A stretch of 64,000 bases of DNA from Clostridia bacterium (GCA_900770945.1 CAAGME010000048.1:61057-125056), one strand, 5' to 3'. Counted from the first letter of the stretch, positions 54,486 to 63,408 are shown. Notes: a model not told the origin generated them from the sequence alone. Numbers and translations are program-made.

Positions 54486-55305
54486 CGTCTTCTCCCGTGG
54501 TAGACCAATAATTTAATTTTTTATTGAGTTTATCGAAAAATTTGCCGTTTGCAAAGCAAATATCGACAGTCCTTTCGCTTTTCTTTACGACTACGCTTTT
54601 TCCCGGCGAAAGAGAGCAAACGAACGCTCCGTCGGCATAAACGGCGCAAGGCTTGGAGCAGCTGTTCACCGTGATTTTTACGTCTTTTTCCGCGGGGAAA
54701 ACTATCGGACGAGCGTGCAGAGAATGAGCGCACACGGGAACGGCTTCGAGACAGTCGAGCGACGGCGTTATTACCGGTCCGCCCGCGGAAAGCGCGTACG
54801 CCGTAGAACCCGTAGGCGTAGACACGATCAACCCGTCCGCGACGTAAGAGTCTACGTACTCTCCGCCGATAAAAAGTTCGAGCCGAACGCAACCGCCCGC
54901 CCTGTCGGAATTAAAATCCTTTAAAACGAATGCGTCGTTAAGCGCGCAAAAAGTTTGCGTTTCCGTGATTACGTCTATAAGCGCGCGTTCGGAAAATTTA
55001 AGGTTGCGTTTTTTGATGTCGTCTATGAGTTTTTCCGTTTCATCGCCGTTATAGCTCGTTAAAAAGCCCAAATTCCCGGTGTTTATGGCAACGACGGGTA
55101 TTTTGTCGTCCGTAAGCGATATGGCTTTTAAAACGCTTCCGTCGCCGCCGAAAACAATCAGCAATTTAAGCCGACCTTCAAAGCGTGAAGAGTCGGACGA
55201 AAATTTTTTTGTAACGGCAAAACCCGCAGCCAAAAGCGCGGAAACGATTTTTTCCGCAACCGAAAAAGTCTGTTCGTCGTTTTTTCCGAGATACACTCCG
55301 ATCAT
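54472..55305 (-). CDS. nadK: NadK, NAD kinase
   Basis: ATP-dependent NAD kinase of 277 residues that makes NADP. The phosphate-binding motif GGDGS is at 53-57. NTGNLGFLTSY follows, and the NAD-binding motif is PTGSTAYALSAGGPV near 160-174. Its start overlaps the tlyA stop by ATGA, and its end overlaps argR. Confidence 0.95.
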   Translation of the reverse strand: MIGVYLGKNDEQTFSVAEKIVSALLAAGFAVTKKFSSDSSRFEGRLKLLIVFGGDGSVLKAISLTDDKIPVVAINTGNLGFLTSYNGDETEKLIDDIKKRNLKFSERALIDVITETQTFCALNDAFVLKDFNSDRAGGCVRLELFIGGEYVDSYVADGLIVSTPTGSTAYALSAGGPVITPSLDCLEAVPVCAHSLHARPIVFPAEKDVKITVNSCSKPCAVYADGAFVCSLSPGKSVVVKKSERTVDICFANGKFFDKLNKKLNYWSTTGEDDGKK

Positions 55306-56072
55306 GTTTTTACCCTTATCGAATTTAAAATTTGTTCTTTCGTCATTTGCTTACCCGTAAACGAAAATTTTACGAGATATTCCACGTTTTTATCTTTGTT
55401 GACGGGCGCGTGAGTAGCGTTTTCGGTAACGAGCGAAAGACCGGAAGCAAAGTCGGAAATATCTTCGACTATCTTTACCCGTGCTTTTTCTTCACGCAAT
55501 AAGCCCGTTTTCGTCAAGCCCTTGCCTTCGCATTCGAACTGCGGCTTGATAAGAGCCACGATAAACCCGTCGGGCTTTAAAATTTTCAAAGTCGCCGGGA
55601 GAACGAGCTTTAAGGAAATAAAACTGCAATCTGCGACCACGCCGTCCACTTTTTCTCCAATCGTTTGCTCGGTCATATTCCGCGCGTTTACTTTATCGAG
55701 CGCAACGACGCGCGAATCGCTTTTCAATCTCTCGTCGAGCAGATTTTCGCCCACGTCAACCGCGTAAACTTTTTTTGCGCCGCGCTGCAAAAGGCAATCC
55801 GTAAACCCGCCCGTAGACGCGCCTATGTCCGCAAAGGTAAGCCCGTTTACGTCAACCGAAAAATCGCTTAACGCCTTGTCGAGCTTGTACCCGCCGAGCG
55901 AAACGAATTTTTTTGGAGAAATTATCTCGATTTTTTCCGTTCCGCTAACTTCTTTTGACGGCTTTTTCTCTACTTTGCCGTCAAGCAAAACTTCGCCGCG
56001 CTTTACGCACTCGGCGGCTTTGTTGCGCGAAGAAAAATATCCCGCTTCGAATAAAAAACTGTCGAGCCGCAT
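55302..56072 (-). CDS. tlyA: TlyA-family rRNA 2'-O-methyltransferase
   Basis: A 256-residue protein. An S4 RNA-binding domain (about 1-60: LDSFLFEAGYFSSRNKAAEC) is fused to an FtsJ/RrmJ-type methyltransferase with the SAM motif FADIGASTGGFTDCLLQRGA near 80-100. TlyA proteins methylate cytidines in 16S and 23S rRNA. The ATG at 56072 overlaps the ispA stop (TGATG); a TTG one codon earlier is less likely. Confidence 0.92.
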   Translation of the reverse strand: MRLDSFLFEAGYFSSRNKAAECVKRGEVLLDGKVEKKPSKEVSGTEKIEIISPKKFVSLGGYKLDKALSDFSVDVNGLTFADIGASTGGFTDCLLQRGAKKVYAVDVGENLLDERLKSDSRVVALDKVNARNMTEQTIGEKVDGVVADCSFISLKLVLPATLKILKPDGFIVALIKPQFECEGKGLTKTGLLREEKARVKIVEDISDFASGLSLVTENATHAPVNKDKNVEYLVKFSFTGKQMTKEQILNSIRVKT

Positions 56073-56929
56073 CAATACGTCCTCGTCAAAAGGCTTTTTG
56101 CAAATTCTTCCAAAAATTCGGCGCTGCCGATTTTTTTAAGCTTTTCAACCGTTTTTTCGCAAAGCTCTTGCATTATTTGTTTTGTTTTTTCAACCCCGTA
56201 AACGTTAAGCGCGGTAAGCTTGTTTTCGTTTTTATCCTTGCCGAGCGTTTTGCCGACGGTCGCTTTTTCGCCGAAAACGTCTAACAAGTCGTCGCCGAAC
56301 TGAAAAATAAGCCCTAAGTTTTTGCCGACTTCGAGCATATCTTTTCCGCTTTTGCCGGCTAAAATTTCCGCGGCGACAAGCGGAGCCGCGATAAGCGCGC
56401 ACGTTTTGCCGAGCTGGATTTTATAAAGATATTCCTCGCCCGTTTTCCCGCTTGAATCGAGGTCGTAAGCCTGTCCGCCGACCATTCCGCGGTACCCTGC
56501 AAGCTCGGCTATTTTTGCCGCCGCCCGTACCTTAAAAGGCGTATCGCATGCGGACAAAAGCACTTCGTAAGCAAGGTTTAAAAGCCCGTCGCCGGCAATT
56601 ACGGCAAAATCCTCGCCGAAAACTTTATGGTTGGAAGGTTTGCCGCGACGCATATCGTCGTTGTCGAGCGCGGGCAAATCGTCATGGATAAGCGAATACG
56701 TATGAATGAGTTCGACGGCGAGCGCGAACGGCATTATATCCTCTTCGCCGACGCCGTAAACCTTTGCGGCGGCAAGAGCCAAAACGAACCTAACTCTTTT
56801 TCCGCCGGCGTTAAGGCTGTATTTCATTGCGGCAACGAGCTTATCTTGCCCGTCGAGCGCGTCCGCAAAGCTGCTTATATATTCGTCCGCTTTTGACTTC
56901 AATGCGGCGTATTCTGCGGAATAATCCAT
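56072..56929 (-). CDS. ispA: IspA, geranyl/farnesyl-diphosphate synthase
   Basis: A 285-residue trans-prenyltransferase that builds C10-C15 isoprenoid precursors. The first aspartate-rich motif is LIHDDLPALDNDDMRRG near 79-95, and the second is FQFGDDLLDVFG near 218-229. The ATG at 56929 overlaps the folD stop (TGATG). In B. subtilis xseA and xseB come before and dxs after it; neither is present here. Confidence 0.93.
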   Translation of the reverse strand: MDYSAEYAALKSKADEYISSFADALDGQDKLVAAMKYSLNAGGKRVRFVLALAAAKVYGVGEEDIMPFALAVELIHTYSLIHDDLPALDNDDMRRGKPSNHKVFGEDFAVIAGDGLLNLAYEVLLSACDTPFKVRAAAKIAELAGYRGMVGGQAYDLDSSGKTGEEYLYKIQLGKTCALIAAPLVAAEILAGKSGKDMLEVGKNLGLIFQFGDDLLDVFGEKATVGKTLGKDKNENKLTALNVYGVEKTKQIMQELCEKTVEKLKKIGSAEFLEEFAKSLLTRTY

Positions 56930-57774
56930 CACTTTAAACTCTTTTCGTATGCGATAAGAGTGTTTCTCATAAGGCTTGCGACCGTCATCGGTCCGACGCC
57001 GCCCGGAACGGGGGTTATGAAGGAACATTTGTCCTTAACCGCTTCGAAGTCCACGTCGCCTTTAAGCCCCTCTTCGGTGCGGTTTATGCCTACGTCCACA
57101 ACGACGGCGCCGTCTTTCACCATATCGGCGGTGACGAACAGCGGCTTGCCTATCGCGGCGACAAGTATATCCGCGGTCTTGGTTATCTCTTTAAGATTTT
57201 GCGTTTTGGAATGGCAAACGGTAACCGTGCAATCCTCGTTCAACAGCGCAAGCGCAAGCGGCTTGCCGACGATTTTGCTTCTGCCGATTATAACGGCTTT
57301 CTTGCCTTTAAGTTCGATTCCGTAATTTTTCAACAAGTAAACAATTCCGCCGGGCGTGCAGGACAAAAAGCCCTCTTCGCCCGTTATAAGCCTGCCGAGG
57401 CTTTCGGCGGTGAATCCGTCAACGTCCTTTTCGACGGGGACTAAGGAAGTCGCCTCGTCGCCGTCAAGCCCTTTCGGGAGCGGAAGCTGAACCAAAATGC
57501 CGTGAACGCTCTTGTCCAAGGCAAGCTTTTTTACAGCTTCGTTGACTTCCTCTTGCGTGCTTGATTCGGGAAGAGCGATAACTTTGTTACCTATGCCGAC
57601 AGCCGCGCACGAACGATTTTTGTTGCGAACGTACACTGCGGACGCGGGGTCTTCTCCCACGACGACTATGGCAAGATTGCATTCCGGCGCGCCGGACGCG
57701 TAATAAGCGTCGAGCTTAGCCTTAACTTCCGATTTCAATTTTTCGCTCGTTAGTTTTCCGTCGAGAATAATCAT
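56929..57774 (-). CDS. folD: FolD, methylene-tetrahydrofolate dehydrogenase/cyclohydrolase
   Basis: A 281-residue bifunctional enzyme of one-carbon metabolism. The active-site lysine region is YVRNKNRSCAAVGIG (near 50). VHGILVQLPLPKG is followed by the NADP-binding GRSKIVGKPLALALL. The C-terminal FITPVPGGVGPMTVASLM is diagnostic. Overlaps nusB by ATGA. Confidence 0.96.
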   Translation of the reverse strand: MIILDGKLTSEKLKSEVKAKLDAYYASGAPECNLAIVVVGEDPASAVYVRNKNRSCAAVGIGNKVIALPESSTQEEVNEAVKKLALDKSVHGILVQLPLPKGLDGDEATSLVPVEKDVDGFTAESLGRLITGEEGFLSCTPGGIVYLLKNYGIELKGKKAVIIGRSKIVGKPLALALLNEDCTVTVCHSKTQNLKEITKTADILVAAIGKPLFVTADMVKDGAVVVDVGINRTEEGLKGDVDFEAVKDKCSFITPVPGGVGPMTVASLMRNTLIAYEKSLK

Positions 57775-58193
57775 TGTTTCACCTCTTTGCCGTCAAGCCT
57801 TTTTTTATACTCCGCAAACACCCCGTTCACGAACGACGCGCTCTCCTTTGTGGAATACTTAGAGCAAAGATTCACGGCTTCGTCTATGGCGACTACTATC
57901 GGGACGTCCTTAATATACGTCATTTCCGCAACGCCTAAGAAAAGCGCGCACTTGTCGGTTGCGTAAACCCTGTCGAGCCTGTAATTTGCTTTTGCGGCGA
58001 GTTCTTCTATTGCGGAATCTATTTCCTCGCGGTGAGAATCTACCGCGTAAATAAGCGACAAAGCGTACTGCTTTTCGCTGTCCGTAAGCTTTGCCTCTTT
58101 TGAAAGCTCTTCAAAAAGCGGCGAAGAATCGCCGTCGTTATAAAGTCGTGAATAAAGTATTCTGAAAGCTGTTTCTCTTGCGTCTTTCCTCAT
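57771..58193 (-). CDS. nusB: NusB, transcription antitermination factor
   Basis: A 140-residue all-helical protein that binds boxA RNA with NusE in rRNA antitermination. ARETAFRILYSRLYNDGDSS opens the protein, and IAIDEAVNLCSKYSTKESASFVNGV ends it in the form typical of NusB. I start at 58193, where the protein begins MRKDARETAF; the frame to 58250 only adds leader sequence. Confidence 0.93.
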   Translation of the reverse strand: MRKDARETAFRILYSRLYNDGDSSPLFEELSKEAKLTDSEKQYALSLIYAVDSHREEIDSAIEELAAKANYRLDRVYATDKCALFLGVAEMTYIKDVPIVVAIDEAVNLCSKYSTKESASFVNGVFAEYKKRLDGKEVKQ

Positions 58194-58246
58194 TGTTAAT
58201 GCTCCGTTGCCCGAAAAAATTTGCGGATTAAAATTACCCGAGTATG

Positions 58247-58272
58247 ACAAAAAGCCGTACGAAAGGTACGGC
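58247..58272 (-). terminator. terminator between the Asp23 gene and nusB
   Basis: GCCGTACC and GTACGGC pair around TTTC on the minus strand and are followed by five T. nusB and the genes behind it therefore need read-through or their own promoter. Confidence 0.82.
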
Positions 58273-58283
58273 GTAAAATGTCT

Positions 58284-58634
58284 TTAATTATCGATTAAAG
58301 CGTTGTCGAACAAAACGTCGTTAATAAAAACGTCAACCTTAGAAATTTTGTACTTTGACATGCTTTCTACGTTTTGCCTTATTTCGTGCTGAATGTTATA
58401 AGAAACGTCCGGCACGTTGTAGCCGTAAAGAATGGACACGCAGACGGTGACGTAAATACCGTTTTTGTCGCTGACGATTTTCACGCTGTCCTTTAACGCG
58501 CTCCTGCCCTTCTTGTCGGCTTTCATCTTGACCCCTTCCACGCTCTCTACGGCAATGGCGACTATTCCCTTAACGATGCTTTCGTTATAAACTATCTTGC
58601 CCTTGCTTTCGGGCGAAATTCCGACGTTTGCCAT
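58284..58634 (-). CDS. Asp23/Gls24-family envelope-stress protein
   Basis: A 116-residue protein of the Asp23/YqhY family. GKIVYNESIVKGIVAIAVESVEGV and VTVCVSILYGYNVPDVSYNIQ are typical. It is the homologue of the gene placed before nusB in B. subtilis (yqhY), where it influences lipid and envelope balance. GGAGGTAG lies upstream. A terminator follows before nusB. Confidence 0.92.
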   Translation of the reverse strand: MANVGISPESKGKIVYNESIVKGIVAIAVESVEGVKMKADKKGRSALKDSVKIVSDKNGIYVTVCVSILYGYNVPDVSYNIQHEIRQNVESMSKYKISKVDVFINDVLFDNALIDN

Positions 58635-58734
58635 TCTAAAAAGCTACCTCCGTTTCTTTTATATTAAGTATATCATAAATTCTGCGGTTTTGGTAGCGTT
58701 TTTTTCTGTTTTTTTGATTTTTTTATACAATTAT

Positions 58735-59208
58735 TCAGCTGATCGGAATAATATTTACTTTTTCGGGCGTGGCGGAAGCTTCCGAAGCAAGTATCGTATA
58801 AATTACGACCGCGTCGTCCTCGGTAAAGTTTTCGCTTTTAACGATGACGTTTACGTTCTCGCTCGTCAGCCCTATCGAAACTACCGATTCTTCGTAGCCT
58901 TTGGCTTTTATGAGCTTTTCCAAAAGCAATTCTTTTTCGATTATGCCGGTAAGCTTGATTTTCATCGAAAGAGCCTCGCTTCTTTCGCTCGTTCCCTCCG
59001 CGGCTGCGGCGATTACCGCGTCAAGCTGAGTGAGCTGCTCGTTTCTTGAAGACGAACGCTCGGTCTTGTACTGCGTAAAGTAATTCGCGGCGGCAACCGT
59101 GTCGTCCTTTTTGCCGATGTTACCGGACAAAAGGAAGTTTGCGACTGCGGTCGCGGCTAAGAGAAGAACCATACAGCTTAAAATGATAATTTTCTTCTTT
59201 TTGGACAT
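58735..59208 (-). CDS. spoIIIAH: SpoIIIAH, forespore-mother cell channel component
   Basis: A 157-residue membrane-anchored protein. A short cytoplasmic head is followed by one membrane helix (IIILSCMVLLLAATAVANFLL). An extracellular YscJ/FliF-like ring domain with SVGL-type strands lies in the C-terminal part. It binds SpoIIQ across the septum. Last gene of the spoIIIA operon. Confidence 0.93.
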   Translation of the reverse strand: MSKKKKIIILSCMVLLLAATAVANFLLSGNIGKKDDTVAAANYFTQYKTERSSSRNEQLTQLDAVIAAAAEGTSERSEALSMKIKLTGIIEKELLLEKLIKAKGYEESVVSIGLTSENVNVIVKSENFTEDDAVVIYTILASEASATPEKVNIIPIS

Positions 59209-59229
59209 ATGTGTTTACTCCTTAAAAAA

Positions 59230-59688
59230 TTATTTTCTCGTTAAAATTTTTATCTTTTCTTCGCCGACGTTCAAAAAAATACGAGCGGCGGATAAAAGCG
59301 AGATTTTTACCGAAAGATTGTTTGCGCCCTCGGCGACGATTATAACGCCCGTTATTGCGGGGTAGCCTTCCGTAACGACAACGGGTTTGCCGTTCACGAG
59401 AACAAGCCCGTTTGTAGACTCCTTATAGACGCTTTTAAAACCCGACTCCACCGAAATTATGACTTCCACCCTACCCGCGCCCTTAACCTCGGACAAACTT
59501 TTGGAAAGCTTTTTTTCAAGTTCCGTAACGTAGGAAGAAACGTTCTGAGCGTCCGTAGAGTCGCTTTTCGAAAAGGAAAAGGACGAAGAAGCTATCAGCG
59601 CGACGACAACGATTAACGCGGCGACCGCGATGTACTCGATTTTTATCTTTTTAAAAAGGTCTTTAAGATTCTTTTTTTCCTTCTCCAT
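59230..59688 (-). CDS. spoIIIAG: SpoIIIAG, channel ring component
   Basis: A 152-residue protein with one membrane helix at about 17-35 (YIAVAALIVVVALIASSSF). The C-terminal ring-forming domain carries VKGAGRVEVIISVESGFKS and YPAITGVIIVAEGA, the pattern of SpoIIIAG. It overlaps spoIIIAF by 26 bases. Confidence 0.93.
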   Translation of the reverse strand: MEKEKKNLKDLFKKIKIEYIAVAALIVVVALIASSSFSFSKSDSTDAQNVSSYVTELEKKLSKSLSEVKGAGRVEVIISVESGFKSVYKESTNGLVLVNGKPVVVTEGYPAITGVIIVAEGANNLSVKISLLSAARIFLNVGEEKIKILTRK

Positions 59689-60157
59689 TGCCGAAAATCG
59701 TCACCGCCTCTTTTTTTACGCTTAGCGACGAAGCTATCTTTCTTTCTTCTTCGCTAATATTTATATTCCCGTAAAATCCGTTTATGACAGCTTCGTCGAT
59801 ATAAATTTCGATTTTTTTAATCGCGCCGTTTTCGATAAAAAAATCGACTCTTAAAACGGTAAGCCCGTCGGATTCGAGAGTGTTTTTTACGAAGAGTTTT
59901 TTCCTCTCGAGCGAATACTCCTCTATAAAATTTTTAAGGGCGGAATTTTCTTCGATATCGATATTTTTGCTTGTCGAAACGCTCAATTTTTCACCTTTAA
60001 AAAAAGACACGGTTAAAAGTACGGCTGTGACCGCAACGGCGAGCGCGGCAACCTTTTCGCATGGCTTTTTGAAGTTGCCGTCGGGAAGAATAATCGCGCA
60101 AAAGCTCGAAACGAGCGCAAGAGATGAGAGAGTGAAAGCGCAATACGTTATGCTCAT
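59663..60157 (-). CDS. spoIIIAF: SpoIIIAF
   Basis: A 164-residue protein with two N-terminal membrane helices (about 5-23 and 33-52) and an extracellular domain, as in SpoIIIAF. It starts with an ATGA overlap on spoIIIAE. Confidence 0.9.
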   Translation of the reverse strand: MSITYCAFTLSSLALVSSFCAIILPDGNFKKPCEKVAALAVAVTAVLLTVSFFKGEKLSVSTSKNIDIEENSALKNFIEEYSLERKKLFVKNTLESDGLTVLRVDFFIENGAIKKIEIYIDEAVINGFYGNINISEEERKIASSLSVKKEAVTIFGNGEGKKES

Positions 60158-61401
60158 ATGTTACCTACCGCCAAAATCGCCAAAAAAATCGTGATTAGTT
60201 CGCACACCGCCGTAACCATTGCGACGGTCGCAAGCGAAGAAAAGCAATCCGCCAAAGCGGAAAACATTCCCGAAAGATTTTCCGAATTTTCGCCCACCGC
60301 CGCGGCAAAGCGCATCGAAAGCCCCGAAATCACGGACTTAAACAGCGGAGAAACACACAGGAAAATCACGCCGAAAGCGGCAAGGATTCCGAACGCGTTC
60401 TTGATAAGAATCGACGCCGCACACACAACGTCGAAGCCGCCGCCCAAAAACTGCCCTGCTCCTGGAGCGGAAGATATAAGCGCGTACTTTACCGCTTTAA
60501 GAGAGAATCCGTCATAGCAAGAAGCCGTTATGCCTTGCGCAGTGATGAAAAGCGAAAACGCCGCCCCGGTTATACCGACGGTCCACTTAAACACGCTTTT
60601 TAAAAAATCGCAAGTTCTTTTGAGCTTTATGTTCTTGGAAAACGACGAACATATGCCGACAATTGCCGTTGCGTAACAAAGCGGGAGCAAAACGCTTTCG
60701 GCAATAAAGCTTGTACCCGTTAAAAGAGCCGCGACTGCGGGCTTAAACACCCCGACCGACATCTTCCCTCCGCCCGCAGCCATAAGCGAAAGCATTATAG
60801 GAAAAAACACGCTTATTCCGTGCGCAGATTTTTCGACGAAACTTTTTACGTCCGCCGCGGCGGAGATAAAGCACGCCGCCCCGACTCCCGCTGCGCCGAG
60901 CGTTATCACAGCCGTTGCCGCCGAGGAGTTTTTCGAATCGGGCTTTATTATCTCGATAATTATCGCCGCAACCACAAAAACAAGCAGACTTGCCGTCTTT
61001 TTTGTTACGTCGCCCGTAATGTTTTTCAACGTCTTTTTAAACACGCTTTTCAAATCTTCAAAGGTTATTCCGCCGCCCTCGGCAAACTTCAACAATTCGT
61101 CGTAGCTTAACTTTTCAAACCCGAACGCGCCGTCTGCCGCATTCAAATCCACACCCGAAAGAATGTCTTTTATCGTTTGATTTAAATCCCCGTCTTCCGC
61201 AAAAACGTTCATGGACAAAAACGAAAGGGATATAAGAAAACAAGCTGCTATACAAGCGAGCGCATTACTTCCAAAAACCTTGCGACGAGCGGGTACGCGG
61301 TGACGAGAATTATTATTTTTGTGATAAGCGAAAGCTTGTCCGCAAGGCTTTTCATACCGAAGTCGATTAAAAGCCCCGTCGAAAATTCCGCAACGTAACA
61401 T
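60154..61401 (-). CDS. spoIIIAE: SpoIIIAE, polytopic channel protein
   Basis: A large membrane protein with six to seven helices and an N-terminal signal-like segment (ALACIAACFLISLSFLSMNVFA). The body matches SpoIIIAE (for example KTASLLVFVVAAIIIEII and ISSAPGAGQFLGGGFDVVCA). The start is a puzzle. The only upstream in-frame ATG (61401) lies 150 bases inside spoIIIAD with no ribosome-binding site, and the next ATG (61212) would remove the signal segment. A non-standard start near 61260 is possible. Coordinates give the longest form. Confidence 0.88.
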   Translation of the reverse strand: MLRCGIFDGAFNRLRYEKPCGQAFAYHKNNNSRHRVPARRKVFGSNALACIAACFLISLSFLSMNVFAEDGDLNQTIKDILSGVDLNAADGAFGFEKLSYDELLKFAEGGGITFEDLKSVFKKTLKNITGDVTKKTASLLVFVVAAIIIEIIKPDSKNSSAATAVITLGAAGVGAACFISAAADVKSFVEKSAHGISVFFPIMLSLMAAGGGKMSVGVFKPAVAALLTGTSFIAESVLLPLCYATAIVGICSSFSKNIKLKRTCDFLKSVFKWTVGITGAAFSLFITAQGITASCYDGFSLKAVKYALISSAPGAGQFLGGGFDVVCAASILIKNAFGILAAFGVIFLCVSPLFKSVISGLSMRFAAAVGENSENLSGMFSALADCFSSLATVAMVTAVCELITIFLAILAVGNI

Positions 61402-61631
61402 ATCGCAACTACCTTTATGATTATTTTGAGCGCGTCTTCGGAAACGGGCAAACCGCTTAAAAGGTTTGAGAATATCCCAAAAGCCCCGCCGATAAGCTCT
61501 ACGGCGGCAAAGGTCAGTATTACGCCGCCCGCTATAAGCGAGTAGAGAGCAAACTCTTTGTTGAATGAATTCAGCGTCACCGTAACGACGGCGAACACGA
61601 GCGCGAGCAAAGCGAACTTTACTGTTTCCAT
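61248..61631 (-). CDS. spoIIIAD: SpoIIIAD
   Basis: A 127-residue membrane protein with four hydrophobic segments, typical of SpoIIIAD (METVKFALLALVFAVVTVTL; VVAICYVAEFSTGLLIDFG). It follows spoIIIAC after 37 bases and overlaps the spoIIIAE frame. Confidence 0.93.
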   Translation of the reverse strand: METVKFALLALVFAVVTVTLNSFNKEFALYSLIAGGVILTFAAVELIGGAFGIFSNLLSGLPVSEDALKIIIKVVAICYVAEFSTGLLIDFGMKSLADKLSLITKIIILVTAYPLVARFLEVMRSLV

Positions 61632-61668
61632 AATAAAAAATCGTCCTATACGCCGACTGATTGTTTTT

Positions 61669-61866
61669 CTAATACAAAAGAAAAATGTTTTTTATGCTTT
61701 CGAAAAGTTCGCCTACGACGGAAAGCACCATCGAAAGCACGATGACAAGCCCTGCAAGACCGACAAGGGTGGCGATGTCGTCGCGGTCGGCTTTCTTTAA
61801 TATCTGGCAAACGACGGTTACCACTATGCCTATCCCGGCTATTTTGAATATCAAATCGACGCCCAT
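61669..61866 (-). CDS. spoIIIAC: SpoIIIAC
   Basis: A 65-residue membrane protein with two helices (IFKIAGIGIVVTVVCQILK and LVGLAGLVIVLSMVLSVVG). Length and sequence are standard for SpoIIIAC. GTGAGG lies upstream of the ATG. Confidence 0.94.
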   Translation of the reverse strand: MGVDLIFKIAGIGIVVTVVCQILKKADRDDIATLVGLAGLVIVLSMVLSVVGELFESIKNIFLLY

Positions 61867-61876
61867 TTTTTATGCC

Positions 61877-62338
61877 TCACACAATCGCCAAAAATGCTAT
61901 CATTCCGGCGGCTATTCCTATCTTTACACCAGTTCCTTCGGCTTTTTTAAAACATTCGTCAACTTCCTTTTTCTCCGATTCTATCTGCTTACCGAACGCC
62001 GTCAAAACTTCTTTTTGCCCCTCTTTTCCGCTTTCGCCGAGAAGTTCGGCATATCTTTCGATAATGCGCCTTTGACGAGGAGAAAGAGCCTTGTTCAAGC
62101 ACGTAAAGCTTTCGCCCGTCACCAGAGCTTCGGCTCCTTTGAAGGTGGCTTTCAGTTCGGTCGGAAATGAAGATATTATATCGGAATACCTTTCGCCTGC
62201 GGCGACGGCAGCCATAACGCATGCGTTATTTATTAAAAGGCTGTCGAAAACCTCTTTGCGAATTTTATACTTTTCCGTTATTTTGTAACCCGCCGCCGCG
62301 CACAAAAAGACGAGCGCGAATCCGAGAAAATATTTCAT
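61877..62338 (-). CDS. spoIIIAB: SpoIIIAB
   Basis: A 153-residue protein with an N-terminal membrane segment (YFLGFALVFLCAAAGYKI), a helical middle and a C-terminal hydrophobic segment (GVKIGIAAGMIAFLAIV), related in fold to T2SS GspF. Two-thirds along is AELLGESGKEGQKEVLTAFG. AAAAAGGATG precedes the ATG. Confidence 0.92.
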   Translation of the reverse strand: MKYFLGFALVFLCAAAGYKITEKYKIRKEVFDSLLINNACVMAAVAAGERYSDIISSFPTELKATFKGAEALVTGESFTCLNKALSPRQRRIIERYAELLGESGKEGQKEVLTAFGKQIESEKKEVDECFKKAEGTGVKIGIAAGMIAFLAIV

Positions 62339-62374
62339 TTTTACATCCTTTTTTAAGAAGCTTTTACCGAAAGC

Positions 62375-63241
62375 TCAAAAACACTCTATCCGCTCGAGAG
62401 TTCCCGCGCCGTTTCTTAAAGAGAGAACGGCGCATAACTTAAAGGCGTTTTTGACGTTTTTTTCGCCGAATTTTACTTTTATGTCCTCAGCATTTTCGCC
62501 GTGTGCCGAGCAAATCGCCGTAACGCCCGAACGGGATAAAAACGTTGCCGCCTCGAATTCTTCCTTGCTTCCGAGTTCGTCCGCAATGACGATATCGGGA
62601 CGCATATTTCTTACGCCTGCCGCAAAAGCCGTCCTTTTGTCAGCCGCTCGCATAATATCCACTGTGTCGCCTATTTTAACGTTTTTCGGGGCTATTTCGT
62701 CCTTTTCGTCCACGATAAGAATATTCTTTCGGGTTTTTAGCGACAAAGTTTGGGCGATATCGCGTAAAAAAGTCGTTTTACCCGCACCCGGCGGCGAAAC
62801 AAGAAGCATTGGCGATAATAACGAAGCGGGAGAAAGATTTCCGTAAGCAAGACGCAAAAGCTCGTTTGCCGAGCCGCGAACCATGTTCGGGACACGCACG
62901 CAAAGAGAAGTTACTTCCTTTATCGTCGTTATCTCACCCGCGGCGACGGCTTTACCGCACAAGCCGACCCTCACGCCGAAGTCCGTCGATACGTAGCCGT
63001 TTTTTATGTCCGACTCATAGGAATGCACCGAATGCTTAATAAGCCGCGTTGTTATAAGCCGTATATCCTCCGCGGAAACCACAATCGGGAGCGCGCGAAA
63101 ACCTTTTTCGGTTTTTACGTACACGGGACAATCAAGCCGAATGCGAATTTCTTCAAGCCCGCTCAGCTTTGCGCAAGCCTTGTTTATTTCGTCCGTCAAA
63201 AAATCGAGATTAACCAAGAGTTTGTCCCCGTCCGAAAGCAT
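62375..63241 (-). CDS. spoIIIAA: SpoIIIAA, channel ATPase
   Basis: A 288-residue secretion-type ATPase that powers or assembles the SpoIIIA-SpoIIQ feeding channel. The P-loop PPGAGKTT is at 150-157, Walker B NILIVDEKDE near 173-182, and the second motif DIVIADELGSKEE follows. It is the first gene of the operon. The ribosome-binding site is poor. A mother-cell (sigma-E) promoter is expected upstream but I cannot place one with confidence. Confidence 0.95.
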   Translation of the reverse strand: MLSDGDKLLVNLDFLTDEINKACAKLSGLEEIRIRLDCPVYVKTEKGFRALPIVVSAEDIRLITTRLIKHSVHSYESDIKNGYVSTDFGVRVGLCGKAVAAGEITTIKEVTSLCVRVPNMVRGSANELLRLAYGNLSPASLLSPMLLVSPPGAGKTTFLRDIAQTLSLKTRKNILIVDEKDEIAPKNVKIGDTVDIMRAADKRTAFAAGVRNMRPDIVIADELGSKEEFEAATFLSRSGVTAICSAHGENAEDIKVKFGEKNVKNAFKLCAVLSLRNGAGTLERIECF

Positions 63242-63302
63242 TTTTTAGTTTACGGATATATTTTATTAAACGTACTTTTCGATTATTACATTTTCGGGAT
63301 AA

Positions 63303-63339
63303 TAAAAAGGACTGTCGCAAGTTTTGCCTGCAACAGCCC
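63303..63339 (-). terminator. probable terminator of hsp20
   Basis: On the minus strand GGCTGTTGCA pairs with TGCGACAG-CC across a short loop and is followed by five T. It shares the CTGTTGCA core with the terminator at 32616-32667. Confidence 0.7.
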
Positions 63340-63357
63340 CGAAAAGGAGAAAAATAA

Positions 63358-63408
63358 ATGAATATGAATGAGCTTTTTATGCCACGCCGTTTAAGCGCGG
63401 CGGATTAG
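63358..63408 (+). CDS. 16-residue frame with a strong ribosome-binding site, uncertain
   Basis: A plus-strand ATG has AAAAGGAG eight bases in front, and the frame encodes MNMNELFMPRRLSAAD before a TAG. It lies in the gap between spoIIIAA and hsp20, on the opposite strand to both. A chance frame is quite possible. It could also be a remnant or a leader peptide. Confidence 0.25.
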   Translation: MNMNELFMPRRLSAAD

